NCBI GenBank assembly: GCA_007922305.1
Contig: ML677334.1
Location: forward strand, 14,828,318 to 14,892,317
Direction: 5' to 3'
Length of the DNA stretch: 64,000 nt
Source of the DNA: Dermatemys mawii
Lineage: Eukaryota > Chordata > Testudines > Dermatemydidae
The notes under the pieces were generated by a model that saw only the letters and a list, made by a program, of their open reading frames with translations, made no database searches and had not been told where the DNA came from. A program made the position numbers and the translations under genes. Positions 45,891 through 58,217 of the stretch are shown piece by piece (within the stretch, counting starts at the first letter, position 1; every line of letters begins with the position of its first letter).

Positions 45891-47329
45891 CTAAAAAATT
45901 GTAGACCAGTGTAATTATTAAAGCAGTTTGTACATAGGGGAATAATATAGATTCTACCGATGTACGGTGCAGTCAGATCTTGTCTGGTTTATTCATCTGA
46001 TTCAGTACCAGGGCTCTGGACAGCATTTTTATACAATTCTAGCTTGTCTTGGCTATATCATTTAACTTGTGACAAGGATCTAATTGTGGCAGTATAAAAC
46101 TCAAAAGATGTTTTGCCTAAGCATAAAACAGCAGATTTTAAAGCTTTTTCATACTAATGCTCCTCTCTTTTCAAATAGATTTGAGTTCAGAATATCCACT
46201 ATGATCATTCAAGCTCAGAGGCAGGAGACTAAAGACCTACTGTACAGGAACAATATTATCCAATAAAAGATCAGGCATGGGAAGTCTTGTAAGACGCTCT
46301 CTCTCTCTCTCTCTTTCTTTCCCCCAAATCAAAATAAATCTAGTTCATTTATATTCAAGACTTTCAGCTGAAACTTTCCTCCTTATGATTTTTTTTTTCA
46401 ATCAGGTGATGGTATCAGCATCATCAAGAGAGTTAAGCAGGTCAGGGGAAAGGCAAGAACATTTACAGTCTATAACAGATTGCCACGCTATTTCACAGTG
46501 AACATTGGAATGGCAATTACACTGCAAATGCTTTGAATTCCAGCAGAAAATCAGCACCATTCCAAAATATACAGCAAGAGCAACATACTGAGAAATCATT
46601 GTTTATACACTGGGGGATATACTTTATGAAATTTCATTATATCCTTTTGATTTAATATGTGCTGGACTCAGTTTTGTAGCAATCTGGATGTGTAACCGTA
46701 ACACACTTCTATCTACTGCTTTCCGTGAGAGGTTCTTACATTTCTTTACTAACTTTTGTTGAGAACAGATGAGATGGATTTACAGATTTTCATAGCATAC
46801 CCACCTTCTGTGAGGGACTATGATGAAAGTACAAATTGGGAGATTTAACATGAATATACTTTTGAAAGACTTTGTTCCAATTTTAGACTTTAATTATTGG
46901 ATATTACACAAAATGGTGTGCAGATTCTTTAATTTAGTTGATAGTGCATTGGGAATGGTAGTGAGTGAAAAGTATTTGCATAGAATTGGAATTGAAGTTA
47001 CTTGTTTTCAAAGATGTTAGAGAAATTTAATTAAACTGAATAACATAGGTTTCTTAGCATTTTTGACTGATCATGTCTCAAAGTGGGCCCACTCTAATGT
47101 AGGTGTTCCAAATTGTTTTTTAGTTCACTAGAAATGCAATGTACCTCCCTGCAGAGGTCCTGAATCAGGCTTATGTATTGCCTAAATCAGGCTTATGTAT
47201 TGCCTAAATCAGGCTTAAGCAGGTGCCAGCTTATGCCAAAATCCCAGACCTCACTGAACCTTGCAAAAGCGTTGCTGGAAACCAGGCTAATTTACTAGTG
47301 TATTAGTGTAGATCAAAGTGATTGATTGT
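45891..47329. other. Unannotated stretch with (CT)n and a 22-bp tandem repeat
   Basis: No gene. It contains (CT)n at 46297-46314 and the 22-bp repeat listed separately at 47163-47220. Confidence 0.5.
47163..47220. repeat. 22-bp tandem repeat, about 2.6 copies
   Basis: The unit aatcaggcttatgtattgcc(ta) starts at 47163, 47185 and 47207. The first two copies are identical and the third is partial. Confidence 0.9.
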
Positions 47330-47830
47330 TAAATGTATAAAATTTATTTGGTGTTAAAACGTCCTGAAAATTAATAGGGTGGTGTGTGCATTGTCTTCAT
47401 CTATCTGTATTCTGTTATAATGTACTAGCAAACATTTACATTGTATATACTTCTATAATTAAATAACCCATCAAATGAGAAAGGGGTCTTGTGTAATGCA
47501 AAGGAAGAACTTTAACAGCAAATTACTAATTCTTGAGCAACTGGTCATTCTGTGGGGTGATCAGAGATCAAAGACTCTCTTTGGTTGGTAGTGAATTTAA
47601 AGAGGTCATGTAGTAGTGAGCCTGTAAGATTGTTTTCTGTGAGAAGAACCTATAAGTATGGACACAAGGAAAAATTCTTCATCTCTGGATTGTTAGAATC
47701 CAAACAGAGCAGACTAACTGTAGGAGAAGACAGAGATCCCAAGAGTCATTCTGGGTAGTCCTGAGAGACATTTAGGAAATGGCAAGATTACTCTGTCTCT
47801 GCTACCATTTGTGACTCATCTGTATATATA
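47330..47830 (+). repeat. LTR-like family fragment (5' half)
   Basis: It aligns by eye with 33650-34180. Shared phrases are 'tctgttataatgtactagcaaacatttaca', 'ctctggattgttagaatccaaacag', 'gggtagtcctgagagac' and 'ctaccatttgtgactc'. The second half of the family is absent. Confidence 0.6.
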
Positions 47831-48645
47831 TTCATGGGTGAAGGGTATAATAGGCAAGAGGTTCCGAACCTTTGGAAACAAAACAAAAAATTACCATTGT
47901 CTTAACTGACAGCAGGTGGAATCAAATCAACTAGCTTCAAGTTAGTAAGGTTAAATATAAGGTTTCTTTGAAATTGATGCCTGTTTGATAGCAACTTAAT
48001 TATTTTAGATTGATGGATTGGATTATCAGTTTAGACTACCCAAGTGGTGATTTCTTTCTTTAACAAAGCTTGCAAACTGAGTTAATTCATAGAAAATGTA
48101 AAACCTCTTTTAAGAAACAAAATAATGCAATGGATTATATAGACTGCTATTCACACAGTGCCTCAGACCCATGTACAATATAAAAATAAGAGAAATAAAA
48201 GTTTGACCAAACAACCAAAGGCAACACAATAAGAAAGAGTTTAAATTTATCCCTAAAATTCATTAGTGACACTCTGTGTAACTTGTGATAAGAAGCATCA
48301 GGTTCTGCATTCAGTGTGAATAATGAGAAAATGATCTAACCCCAAAAGACTATGGATGAAATAATTGAATAGTTAGCAATTTCTGTTCCAAGAGTTAAGG
48401 GAAACATGGAGAAGAATACAAAATTAATAAATCAGCAGTATAAGATGCATTTTCCCATAAATGGCACAAAACATCATGAGTAAAATCTTAAAATTAATAC
48501 AAAGTGTTATATGGTAATAAATGGAGACTCTCCAGTACAATAGCAATGTGCTGGATCAGCCAAACAATAATGTTTTCCAAATACATGGGCTAATAATTTT
48601 ATTTTAAAATGTTATTAAGTGTATTGCATAACCTATAGGACTGAT
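47831..48645. other. Unannotated AT-rich stretch
   Basis: No gene or nameable repeat seen. Confidence 0.45.
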
Positions 48646-51130
48646 TAATAGATTCGAAAGCCAGAAAGGAAAATTGGATCAGCTAGTCTGACCTTCTGTA
48701 TTTGCACAGGCCATAGAACTTTCCCAAAATAGTTCCTGGGGAATATCTTAGAAAAAAATCCAATCTTGGTTTAAAATTTGTCAATGATGGGGAATCCACC
48801 TTGGTAAGTTGTTTCAATGGTTAAAAAATTGAAACTTACTTCCAGTCTGAATTTGTCTAGACTCAACTTCCAGCCATTGGATCACGTTATACCTTTCTCT
48901 GCTAGACTGATGAGCCCACCATTAAGTATCTGTCCCTTGTATAGATACTTATACAATGTAATCAAGTCACCCCTTGAGTCCATTATCGTAAGGCATATTT
49001 TCAAATCCTTTAATCATTCTCAAGTCTCTTCTCTGAATCATCTGCATTTTATCATCAACCTTCTTGAAATATGGACACTAAAATGGGACAAAGTATTCCA
49101 GCAGAAGTCATGCCAGTGCCAAATAAAACAGAGATAAAATAACCTCTCTACTCTTACTTGAGATTCCCTTGTTTAGGCTTACAAAGATTACATTAGTTCT
49201 TTTGACAGCAGTGTTGCACTAGAGCAGTGGTGGGCAACCTGCAGCCCACCAGGATAATCCGCTGGAGGGCTGTGAGACAGTGTTTACATTGAACATCCAC
49301 AGGCACGGCTGCTCCCAGTGGGCGCAATTCGCTGTTCCTGGCCAATGGGAGCTGCGGGAAGCCGAGCAAATGTAAAAACTGCCTCGCCCATTACTGCACT
49401 AGGAGCTCAGATTCTGCACTGCAGGATAGACTCCCTCAATCCTGTAAATATGACCTTCATTCTTTGGCCCTAGTTGTGTATATTTACCTCTAGACGTATT
49501 TAAATGCATATTGTTTGCTTGGGTCCAGTTTATCAAGAGATCCAGATCACTTTGTATCAAATAACCTGTCCTCTTCATTATTTACCACTCCACCAATTTT
49601 TGTGTCTGCAAACTTTATCAAGGATATTTTTATATTTTATTTTCTTTATTAATAACCATGTTAAATAGCATACTGCCAAGAACTGTTCCCTGTGGGATTC
49701 CATTAGAAAAAAAAACACCTGCTTGATGATATTCCAGTTACAATTTGAGACCTATCAATTGGCCAGCTTTTAATCAATTTAATGTATACCATGTAAATTT
49801 TATATCTTTCTAATTTTTTTTCATGAAAATGGCATGTGCTGCCTACTCAATGCCTTATAAAAGTGTAGTATATTACATCAATGCTATTATTTTTATCAAC
49901 AAAACTTGTGATTTTTGTAAAAAAAATAGTTAGTTGATTAGGATATATTTACCACAAACCCACGTTGATTGGCATTAATTATATTACCATTATTTAATCC
50001 TTTATTAATCAAGTCCTGTATCAGCTACTCCATTATCAGGATGACAAGCAAATAGTCATCTTTACACTTTTTACATACTGGCACAACATTAGCTTTCTTC
50101 CACTTTTCTGGAGTTTCCCAAGTGTTGCAAGGCTTATTGAAAATCAACACTGATGGTCCAGTGAGCTCCTCAATCAACTCTTAAAAATTCTTTAATGCAA
50201 GTCATCTGGCCATGCTGATTTAAAAATGTCTAACTTATACAGAACTAAAATATTAATTGAAAACTTCTGCCTTTTCTGAATTATTATTTATAATTCTACC
50301 ATTTCCATCTAAAAATGAACTAATACCTATTTTTAGGAATTTTTTTCCCTTCTCCTTCTTGTTATCCTTAGCTTTGCTGGCTGTAGATTTCTTCTTGTGT
50401 CCCTTTGTTTCCCTTATCAATTTTCTAAAGTTCTAGTTTCAAATTCATATTTATTAGTATCAACTTCTTCTTTCTTCCATTTGTGATACATATATATATA
50501 TTTTATTTTTATAGCATTCTTCACTTCCCCTCTAAACCAGATTGGTCTTTTAACCATAGCAGCCTTTTTCCTCATTTAAGAGATCGTGGATTTGTGGGGT
50601 ATCTAGCAAAAAGTTCTGAAACAATTCCTATTTTTCATTCACATTTTCTGATTAAATCTTTCCTCCCAGCTGCTGTTGCTCATAAGTGTTCTCAGCTTTT
50701 TGAAACTGGCCATTTTAAAATTGGGCTTTTTAAAGCATCATCTGGATTTTATTCTGTTTGAATATTTTATTCTGTTTGAACATTATAAATCTGATCAAGT
50801 TATAATCACTTATTCCGAAGTTATGATTCATTTTTAGTTCTCTGATCAGTTCCTCCCTCTGTCCAGATGAGATCTAATATAACATGTCCCTGTTCTGGAT
50901 TAAAATGGTTTTTTAGTTCGTGGATTTTCATCTATAATATTTAGAAATTTTAAGGATGTTTTAGTTCTGGCAGCATGAAACTTCCAGTATATGTCACTCA
51001 AATTGAAGTCTGCCTTGATCATGAATCTTTTTCCCCTACACATTACAGATAGATGTGCAAGGATCCAGTTGTCCTCTTCCCAATGTGATTTGGTGGTCTG
51101 TAACAGACGTGCTAATACCCCATCTTGTGC
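48646..51130 (-). mobile_element. CR1 LINE, antisense, 2.5 kb, with hAT MITE inside
   Basis: The plus strand is the complement of a CR1 3' half. The 3' end is at about 48650 (ccagaaaggaaaattggatcagc). It is followed by text collinear with the copy at 32468-35810: 'ccttgagtccattatcgtaaggc', 'ggacactaaaatgggac', 'ccctgtgggattcc', 'ctttcttccacttttctgg'. It carries on to 'gatttggtggtctgtaacagacg' near 51100, deeper into the reverse transcriptase region than the other copy. Many stops and frameshifts are present. A 172-bp MITE interrupts it at 49222-49393. Confidence 0.8.
49222..49393. mobile_element. hAT-type MITE inside CR1
   Basis: A GC-richer insert (gagcagtggtgggcaacc ... ggccaatgggagctgcgggaagc ...) lies in the CR1, with near-identical 8-bp flanks TTGCACTA (49214-49221) and CTGCACTA (49394-49401). 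Eight-base duplication and the 'cagtggtgggcaacctgc' start fit a widespread hAT family. The right end is probably truncated or rearranged. Confidence 0.65.
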
Positions 51131-52009
51131 TTAATAGAGGACATGGGCCCCATTCTGCCCTACCAGACTCGATGGATGTTTTGTCTGTGACCACAAGAGG
51201 AATGGAACTTAGTCCCTAATGTGTCATTGCCTTTGCTTTCATCAAAATCAGAATGATGTGCATATATATATCAAACAAAGTTTGGGTAAATACATTAAAA
51301 GTTTGGGTAAATAAATAAAGCAGGTGTGTGGTATTCAACTAGATTGTAGTTAACCCCAGGCCATAAGTCAGTAAAAGATCACTGTTTCCATTTTCCAATG
51401 CTGCAATTCTTACAATAGGTAACAATGCTGGACTATAGAAGGAAAGATAATTCAAATTGTCAGTTAGAAGTGCAGCCAGGCAAGAAAGAAACCTGGAAAA
51501 GAGACACTGCTCTAAATGCTACGGTTCTACTGTTATGAAAAGGCAGAGGAGGAGAGAGGGAAAAAACTGAAAGGGATTTTAAAAAAGACAAAGTAAAGTG
51601 GAATGTTTGTGGCCCAACAGAATACTTTCTATCTTTCGGGAAACTACATGGTAGGCTTTGTACAATATATTAAACAAGGTAGATAAAGTGGTGCATTTAA
51701 TTTGACCAGCATTATAAAGTATTGTCCACACTGCACTATATTCTAAATACTTTTTTTCAGAGCAGATTTGAGATTCATGTAAATATGAAATTGGTAGGGC
51801 TGGACAAACTTCAAAATAACTTAAAGAACTAGTAGTTCAGTTTAGATGATCTTCCAGTAGTTGTGAATTCTTCTCTCAATGCATTCCTCTAGAAATCAGA
51901 TCTTATCTCTAGAGAATACAGGATTAGACTGTGTCTGACTTCTATGCCAAGGTGCAGAGGATTAAGCCCATACTGTCCCACACCCTACCCCATCACACAG
52001 GACTTAACT
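51131..52009. other. Unannotated AT-rich stretch
   Basis: No gene. A 14-bp direct repeat (aagtttgggtaaat) occurs twice at 51283-51313. Confidence 0.5.
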
Positions 52010-52310
52010 CGATCTTAAGTCTAAATCTAAATTACAAACTTATATTGGTATAACTATATTGCGCAGGGGTGTGAAAAATACATCCCCCTCCCTAAGTGAT
52101 GCAGTTATGCCAATCTAGCCCTCAGTGTACATTGTACTATGTAGATTGGAGAGCTTCTCCTGTCAGCATAGCTACCGCCTCTCTGTGAGGTAGATTAGCT
52201 ACGCCTGTGGGAGAAGCTCTCCCATTGACATAGTAGCATCTTCATTAAAGCGCTACAGCTACATTGATGAACCTGCACCACTGCAGCACTATATTGAAGA
52301 CAAGCCATAG
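52010..52310. mobile_element. Non-autonomous DNA element with internal foldback
   Basis: The pair 'ggagagcttctcctgtcagcatagctaccgcctct' / 'gaggtagattagctacgcctgtgggagaagctctccc' forms a strong internal inverted repeat (about 52149-52236). The block 'ataccaatata...' is shared with 55720-55890 in the opposite orientation. No coding capacity. Boundaries are approximate. Confidence 0.55.
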
Positions 52311-52335
52311 GTGTGGGGAGAGGAGAATTGAGGAA

Positions 52336-52521
52336 CAGGGGCAGCTCCAGGCACCAGTGCAGCAAGCATGTATCTGGGGCGGCTAATCATGGGGCAGCAT
52401 TCTGGTCACTGAAAGGGTGGCCCCTCCCGTGGATTCGGTGGCACGACTGCAGCTGGTCATCCGGCTGGACCCGAGGATTTGCCCCTCTGCTTGGGTGGCA
52501 GAAAAGGTAGAGCTGGCTCTG
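52336..52521. mobile_element. hAT-type MITE, 8-bp TSD with one mismatch
   Basis: The ends CAGGGGCAGCTCCAGG and (reverse complement) CAGAGCCAGCTCTACC are inverted repeats. The flanks are TTGAGGAA (52328-52335) and TTAAGGAA (52522-52529). It is the same family as 14480-14657, GC-rich and non-coding. Confidence 0.8.
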
Positions 52522-53399
52522 TTAAGGAAGCACATCCTAAAGGAGCAAAGGGATCGGTAGGGTCAGGAAGTAAGTGAACATACTTCATCATTTGCTGCCA
52601 AGAGGAGCTGACTGGATACGAGTCAAGGAGTATGTTATGCTTGACCAAACACTCAGTTAAGGTTACCATAATTTACACGTATCCCCAAGGCTACTTAAAT
52701 GACATTCAGGATCATTTCAATCCTGACAGTGGTCCATTAAGAGGGAAGAAAAAGCTGCTTTAAACCACCCTAACCCTCAACTGCTCCTGGCTGTGAGATG
52801 TTGTGCAGCAAAAAAATCTCACTCTGTGTATTGATGATGTTTTCATATGCCATTTTTTTTCTTAAGTGTCCTGCATTGATATACATGATGAATTGTTACA
52901 TGATGGATCTTTTAGTGAGAGTATTCAGGTAAGGTAGAGAGTTAATAAAATGGAAAATAACATAACAAGTCTAATTCAATCAAGGTGATCTATGGACATT
53001 AGCTGCGAGAACTATGAATACTTGCTTTAAATTAACTTATTAGAGTACGCTATTGATGATTGGTACCTTCACCCCTCATCAGAATAATCATAAAAATCAA
53101 CTTAGCTTCCTTCCCATATTAAACTATGTGAGTGAAGAGATGAACTGTTTGAGGGCAGGTAATAACAATACCACTGACTACAAACATACATAATCATTAT
53201 TTGAGACTCCAAAAATTAGACTTTGTTTTAAAAACTCAGATTTTTCTAAGATGTTCTTGTTCAGAACATACATGGCCGTAGCGGGTAAGACTAATTGTCC
53301 ATTGGGACTATTATGCTCTCTTTTGACAGTGGCTGGTGCCAGATGTTTCAGAGACAATGACCAGAACTGGGTAATTTATCTAGTGAACAGTATGCAGTT
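52522..53399. other. Unannotated stretch
   Basis: No gene or nameable repeat seen. Confidence 0.45.
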
Positions 53400-54305
53400 A
53401 TCCATTTCCAGCTTCCACAGTCACTGGTTAGGGGTATCCTCAAGCATGGGGTGGCATCCCTGACCATCCTGGAAAATAGCCATTGATGGATCTATGCTCC
53501 ATGAACATATCCAATTCTTTTTTGACCCCACCTATACTTTTGGCCTTCACGATGTCCCCTGACAATGAGTTCCACACGTTGACTGTGCCTTGTGTGAAGA
53601 AGTACTTCCTTATGTTTGTTTCAAACATGCTACCTATTAAGTTGATTGGGTGACTTTTCGTGCTTGTGTACATGAAGGGGTAAATTTATCCTTATTTGTC
53701 TCCATCCCCTGTCACTCATTCCCAGCTTCTGATAAACAGAGGCTAGGGACACCATTCCTGCCCATCTTAGCTAATAGCTATTGATGGACCTATTTATTTA
53801 CCCGGTTCTTTTTTAAACCCTGTTATAATCTTGGCCTTCACAACATCCTCTGGCAAGGAGTTTCACAGGTTGACTATGCATTGTGTGAAGAAATACCTCC
53901 TTTTATTTGTTGTAAACCTGCTTCCTATTAATTTAATTTGGTGACTCCAAGTTCTTTTGTTATGAGAAGTAGTAAACAACACTTCTTTATCTACTTTCTC
54001 TACACCAGTTATGATTTTATAGACCTGAATCATATCTCCCCTTAGCCATCTCTTTTCCAAGCTGAAAAGTCCCAGTCTTATTAATATCTTCTCATATGAA
54101 AGTTGTTCTATATCCCTAATAATTTTTGTTGTCCTTTTCTGAATCTTTTCAAAGTGTAATATCTTCTTTGAGATGGGGCGACCACATCTGCAAACAGTAT
54201 TTAAGATGTAGGCGTACCATGGATCTAAATGTCCTAGATGCATTAATACTAAAGTCTTTGCTGAAGAGTCTGTAGTGTCAGAATGTTTATTCTGAGAGAA
54301 ATATC
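53400..54305 (-). mobile_element. CR1 LINE, antisense; duplicated 3' region
   Basis: The minus strand carries CR1 text. The 148-codon open frame at 53863-54309 includes 'LGLFSLEKRWLRGDMIQVYKI', which resembles the C-terminal end of CR1 ORF2. Its continuation includes 'RRYFFTQCIVNL'. The segment 53440-53680 repeats the motifs of 53740-53960 (ggaaaatagccattgatggatct / ctaatagctattgatggacct; ttgtgtgaagaagtacttcctt / ttgtgtgaagaaatacctcctt). Two CR1 3' ends therefore lie in tandem. Confidence 0.78.
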
Positions 54306-55439
54306 CCATGCTTTAATCTTTCTTTTTTAAAAATTCTTAGCTACTATTAAAAATTGAATACCGGGAACTTTGCTAGAACTAGAGGACAGATACATACCAG
54401 CCCGAAGTCTGCTTCCATTAGCTGACAGCCACATGCCATTATCTCCTTGTAAAAAGAATGGTTCATCTGAATGACATCACAGAGATGGGAAGTGAACAAG
54501 TTCAATCACTTGTACATCATTAGTTCAGTAATAGTTTCCTTTAAAGGTGCCTTTAAGAAGCACTTAATTTAATGCCATATGGAGCACTATCCATCAATGT
54601 GTCCTTGATCACATGAAAAATTGGGTTTCTGGCATACAGTGCACCAAACAAAAGATAGTCCAGATTTCACATTTAAAATGAGTTTGTGTGACAGCAGTAA
54701 TCATTATATCTTCTGCATTGGTTTGTGTGCCACCAAAGATTTTCTATTAAGCCCTGAAGTGAAGCTGTCAGCTTCTGTGGTTAAGAAGTTCACTGATGTT
54801 AGTGAGATGTGAGGAAAGCTAAAAACTTGTTTTTTTAAAAAATCAAACAGATCCTCAAACCCTGCAGAGTTTTGTAGTTTCCTCAGGATAGAAAGACTGG
54901 ACAATCCTGTTGGAGCTGGTTGGGAATTTTTTGATAACATGTTTTTCACAGAAAATGCAGATTTATTAAAAGCAAAACTTTTCTCAGGAAATGGTTCATT
55001 TCTACTGAATTTTCATTGGGAAGGTTTCTCAAGATGGCATTTTGTGTGGGATGCAGACCTCAAAATAGCCAATAGTTCAATGTATTCACCAATAATGTGG
55101 GAGACCCAAATACAAGTTTCTGGCATGTTTTGTTTTGCTTATTAGTTCTTTAAATATTAATAAGAATAAAAGAGAGAGTACAACAAAGGATACATAGATA
55201 TCTGTACTTTTTAGACAGAGAAGAGAATTGTCTTTCTCATTTATGTGCTTTGGCAACACTTGTATCCTAGGCTAGCAAAACAATGCACACATTTTGCCTG
55301 CAAGGAGAAGCTGGTGAAAGTTCACTTTCCATTGGTTTTAAAAATGGATTTTTTTTTTCCAGTGAAAGCTGTACAATGGAGAAAAAAGATTCTGAAATAA
55401 TTTGTTCTTGATGTTTGGTAAGACCTGGGCAGATTTTCC
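54306..55439. other. Unannotated AT-rich stretch
   Basis: No gene or nameable repeat seen. Confidence 0.45.
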
Positions 55440-55650
55440 AAGTACAGAAACCCTAATGATTAAGGTTAGAAGAGACCTAATCCTAGAGGTCATCTAGTCC
55501 TGCTGCCTACTCAAAGCATGACCAACATTAATTAAATCATTCCAGCCAGGACTTTGTCAAGTTGGGCTTTAAAAACCTTTATTGATGGAGATTCCACCTA
55601 GATAGCCCATTCTAGTGCTTCAGTGCTGGGAACATATTCCCTAGCCCTAT
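55440..55650 (-). repeat. CR1 LINE 3' fragment, antisense
   Basis: 'aaggttagaagagacctaa', 'aggtcatctagtcctgctgcc', 'gtcaagttgggctttaaaaacc' and 'gagattccacc' are the complement of a CR1 3' end. It is truncated at about 55650. Confidence 0.7.
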
Positions 55651-55719
55651 CAAAAGCATCAAGCTGAGTGAGAGGAGTTAAAAGAGAGGGTGTTTTCTTA
55701 AAGTATGGTGCTTCTCTTC

Positions 55720-55890
55720 ACATACTGCAACAGCTTTAGTGAAGATACTACTCTGCCAGTGGGAGAGCTTTTGGTGTACTTAATCCACCTTCTTGAGAAG
55801 AAGTCGCTATGTTGACAGGAGTTTATTCACACCCTTGAGAGATGTCGTTATACCAATATAAGTTATTAGTATAGACCTCAGCTAAGGTCC
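55720..55890. mobile_element. Non-autonomous DNA element fragment
   Basis: 'tgaagatactactctgccagtgggagagc' and 'ttataccaatataagttattagtatagacc' are the reverse-orientation counterparts of parts of the element at 52010-52310. The copy is partial. Confidence 0.5.
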
Positions 55891-56984
55891 CTATCCTGCA
55901 AACATTCTACCACTTATGAAACCTGATCCACATGGATGGAAACTGCACACTTACTTAAGTGCTTTCAACATCAGGGAATATTTGTGCAGCATTTCATTGA
56001 CACTATAAATTTTTGCCCTTTGTATTATCCCATAGTATATAATGCATTGGAGCTTTTTCAGTGTTTGGGTATTTCTTGGATTAGTTTGTTTGTTTTATTT
56101 TTTCTTCTTTTTGGCCTCTTGGGTGAGGTTAGTTCATTTGTTTGTTTTTTTATATGTGAGGTAGGGTGGAGTGTCAAATGGGACCAAGAATATGTAAGTC
56201 ACTCAAGGAGCTAAAACAATAGAAACAAATGGTAATGGGTCACTATATCCAAACTAGTGTTAGAGGAGATGGTAAGTACACCACAGTGAATAATATGTCA
56301 TCTGAAATTATGTTACCCCATTCACACCAGTCTAGTGTTATTGTTGGGATGAAGTGGTGGAAGAGTAGTTGCATTAACTTTTTTTTTTTTTTTGAAAGAA
56401 AATGGGATGTTATTTCCCCACTATTTAAACAAAAAAAAAAAAGTAACTCTGGAGCAAATTGAAAAGTCTTGATTTATTTCTAGGAACACTATTAATATTT
56501 AACAACAATCTAATTCAAAGGAAACCCATACTGCATAACATCTTGTCAGAAATCAGTTCAAGACAAAACTATGTTGAGCCAAAGGCCAAAAGCTCTTAAG
56601 AATAAATTCAGAGCAAAGGGAAATGATCCTATTCTCTCCTTGCAAGAGCTAATTCAAAATGTAGTAGGTGAAACATGTAAACCTCTGTAGAACCTCTAAC
56701 AGCTCTTTAATTACTTGTTTCTTGTTCTGTTGTATGAGGGTGCAATTGGCTGGACCTGGTGCCAGCTTTGCCAGGATTCCCATAGAAGGTATTATGCCCA
56801 TCAGGAAGGACTATTGGATAGAAATGGGTCATTGTGGAACAAAGACTTTGTTGATTGCTTCCCCCACAGCCCTGAAGAGGGTACATGCCCAAGCCCTCCT
56901 CTCATTATACCTTGCTGGGGGGAAGGAATAAAAATGCCTGTTAAGGAGAATTAATTACTCCAGTGCTGCTTGAACTCTGAGAGG
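55891..56984. other. Unannotated stretch with A/T runs
   Basis: No gene. T15-type runs lie at about 56380-56394 and an A-run at about 56430-56441. Confidence 0.45.
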
Positions 56985-57690
56985 CAAGGTTTTCAAAGCA
57001 CTAAAAAGGAGGGAGAGGAGTTATTTAAGTTAAGTCCCAAAGGGGACCCAAGAACAAATGGATATAAATGGACCATTAACATGTTTAGGCTCAAAATTAG
57101 ATGAAAGCTTCTACCCACCAAAGGAGTGAAGTTCTGGAACAGCCTTCCAAGGAGAGCAGTGGGGGCAAAAACCTGACTTCAAGTCTGAACTTAATAAGTT
57201 TATGGAGAGGGTGATATGATGGGAATGCTTAGTGGCATGTGGTTCATCGGTGACTGCCAGTAGCAAAAATCTCGAATGGCTGGAGATCGGACACTAGATG
57301 GGGAGGGCTCTGAGTTACTACAGAGAATTCCCAGGTATATGCCTGGTGTAGGTATTGCCCACATGCTCTGTGTCTAACTAATCCCCATATTTAGGGTCAG
57401 GAAGGAATGTTCCCTGGGTCAGATTGACAAAGACCCTCTTTTTTTTTTTTTTTTTTTTCTAGATTCTCTGCAGAGGGGGGCATGGTCACTTGCTGGTTTA
57501 AACTAGTATAAATGGTGAATTCTCTGTAACTTGAGGTCTAAGCCATGATTTGAGGATTTCAGTAGCTCAGCCAGATATTAGGGGTCTATTTCAAGAGTGG
57601 GTGGGTGAGGTTCTGTGTCCTGCAATGTGCAGAAGGTCACATTAGATGGTCAGGATGATCACTTATGACCTTAAAATCTCATTCTGAGTC
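56985..57690 (+). mobile_element. CR1 LINE 3' end, sense
   Basis: It begins in the CR1 coding end ('aaggagtgaagttctggaacagccttcc', 'aataagtttatggagagggtg'). It runs through the 3' UTR ('ggtcaggaaggaatgttcc', 'gatttgaggatttcagtagctcag') to 'gaccttaaaatctcat'. A T20 run at 57439-57458 sits in the UTR. This is the longest sense-strand CR1 tail in the window. Confidence 0.8.
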
Positions 57691-57699
57691 CCCAACTGT

Positions 57700-58217
57700 C
57701 TAGTGTGAGTTTGCCCTAAAGATACATAAAGTTTGCTTGTTATAAAAGTTTGTATTATCATTTGAAATGTAAGACTGTAATAAATTTTTGTGTATATGTT
57801 ACCTGCTGTAACCTTGTAAATAACTCTCATTTCTTCTTCCTAGTTATTAAACCTTTAGCTGGTTTATTACAGAATTGGCTACAAGCCTTGTCTTTGTGAG
57901 CTCTAAGGAGCAAGTTGACTTGGGCTAAGTGACTGGTTCTTTGGGACTGAGGGCAACATGAATATTTTGTGATCTGTGGTGTCAAGTGACTGTCTATCAC
58001 AAAGTCAATATTGCCTGGATGGCAAGATACATCAGAATGCCCAAGGGTACTGTGTGTGATTCCATTTTAAGGTTCTGCAGTGCCTGAGAAGTTTACATTT
58101 ATTACTTGGTTGGTGAAATCTATCTATAGAACTTAGAACTGTTTTGGGTCCTGCTTCTTAACATTCTGCCCTGAGGTTGGTATTCTTGTTCATGAGCCAC
58201 TCCAAACAGCATGACAC
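57700..58217 (+). repeat. LTR-like family fragment (3' half)
   Basis: It aligns by eye with 34200-34585: 'agttattaaacctttagctggtttatt', 'gtgactggttctttgggactgag', 'gaagtttacatttattacttgg', 'ctgccctgaggttggtattc', ending 'ccaaacagcatgacac'. Confidence 0.6.

Noticed and set aside
53863..54309. 148-codon minus-strand frame as a host gene
   Set aside because: It is the CR1 LINE coding end continuing from the surrounding CR1 text.
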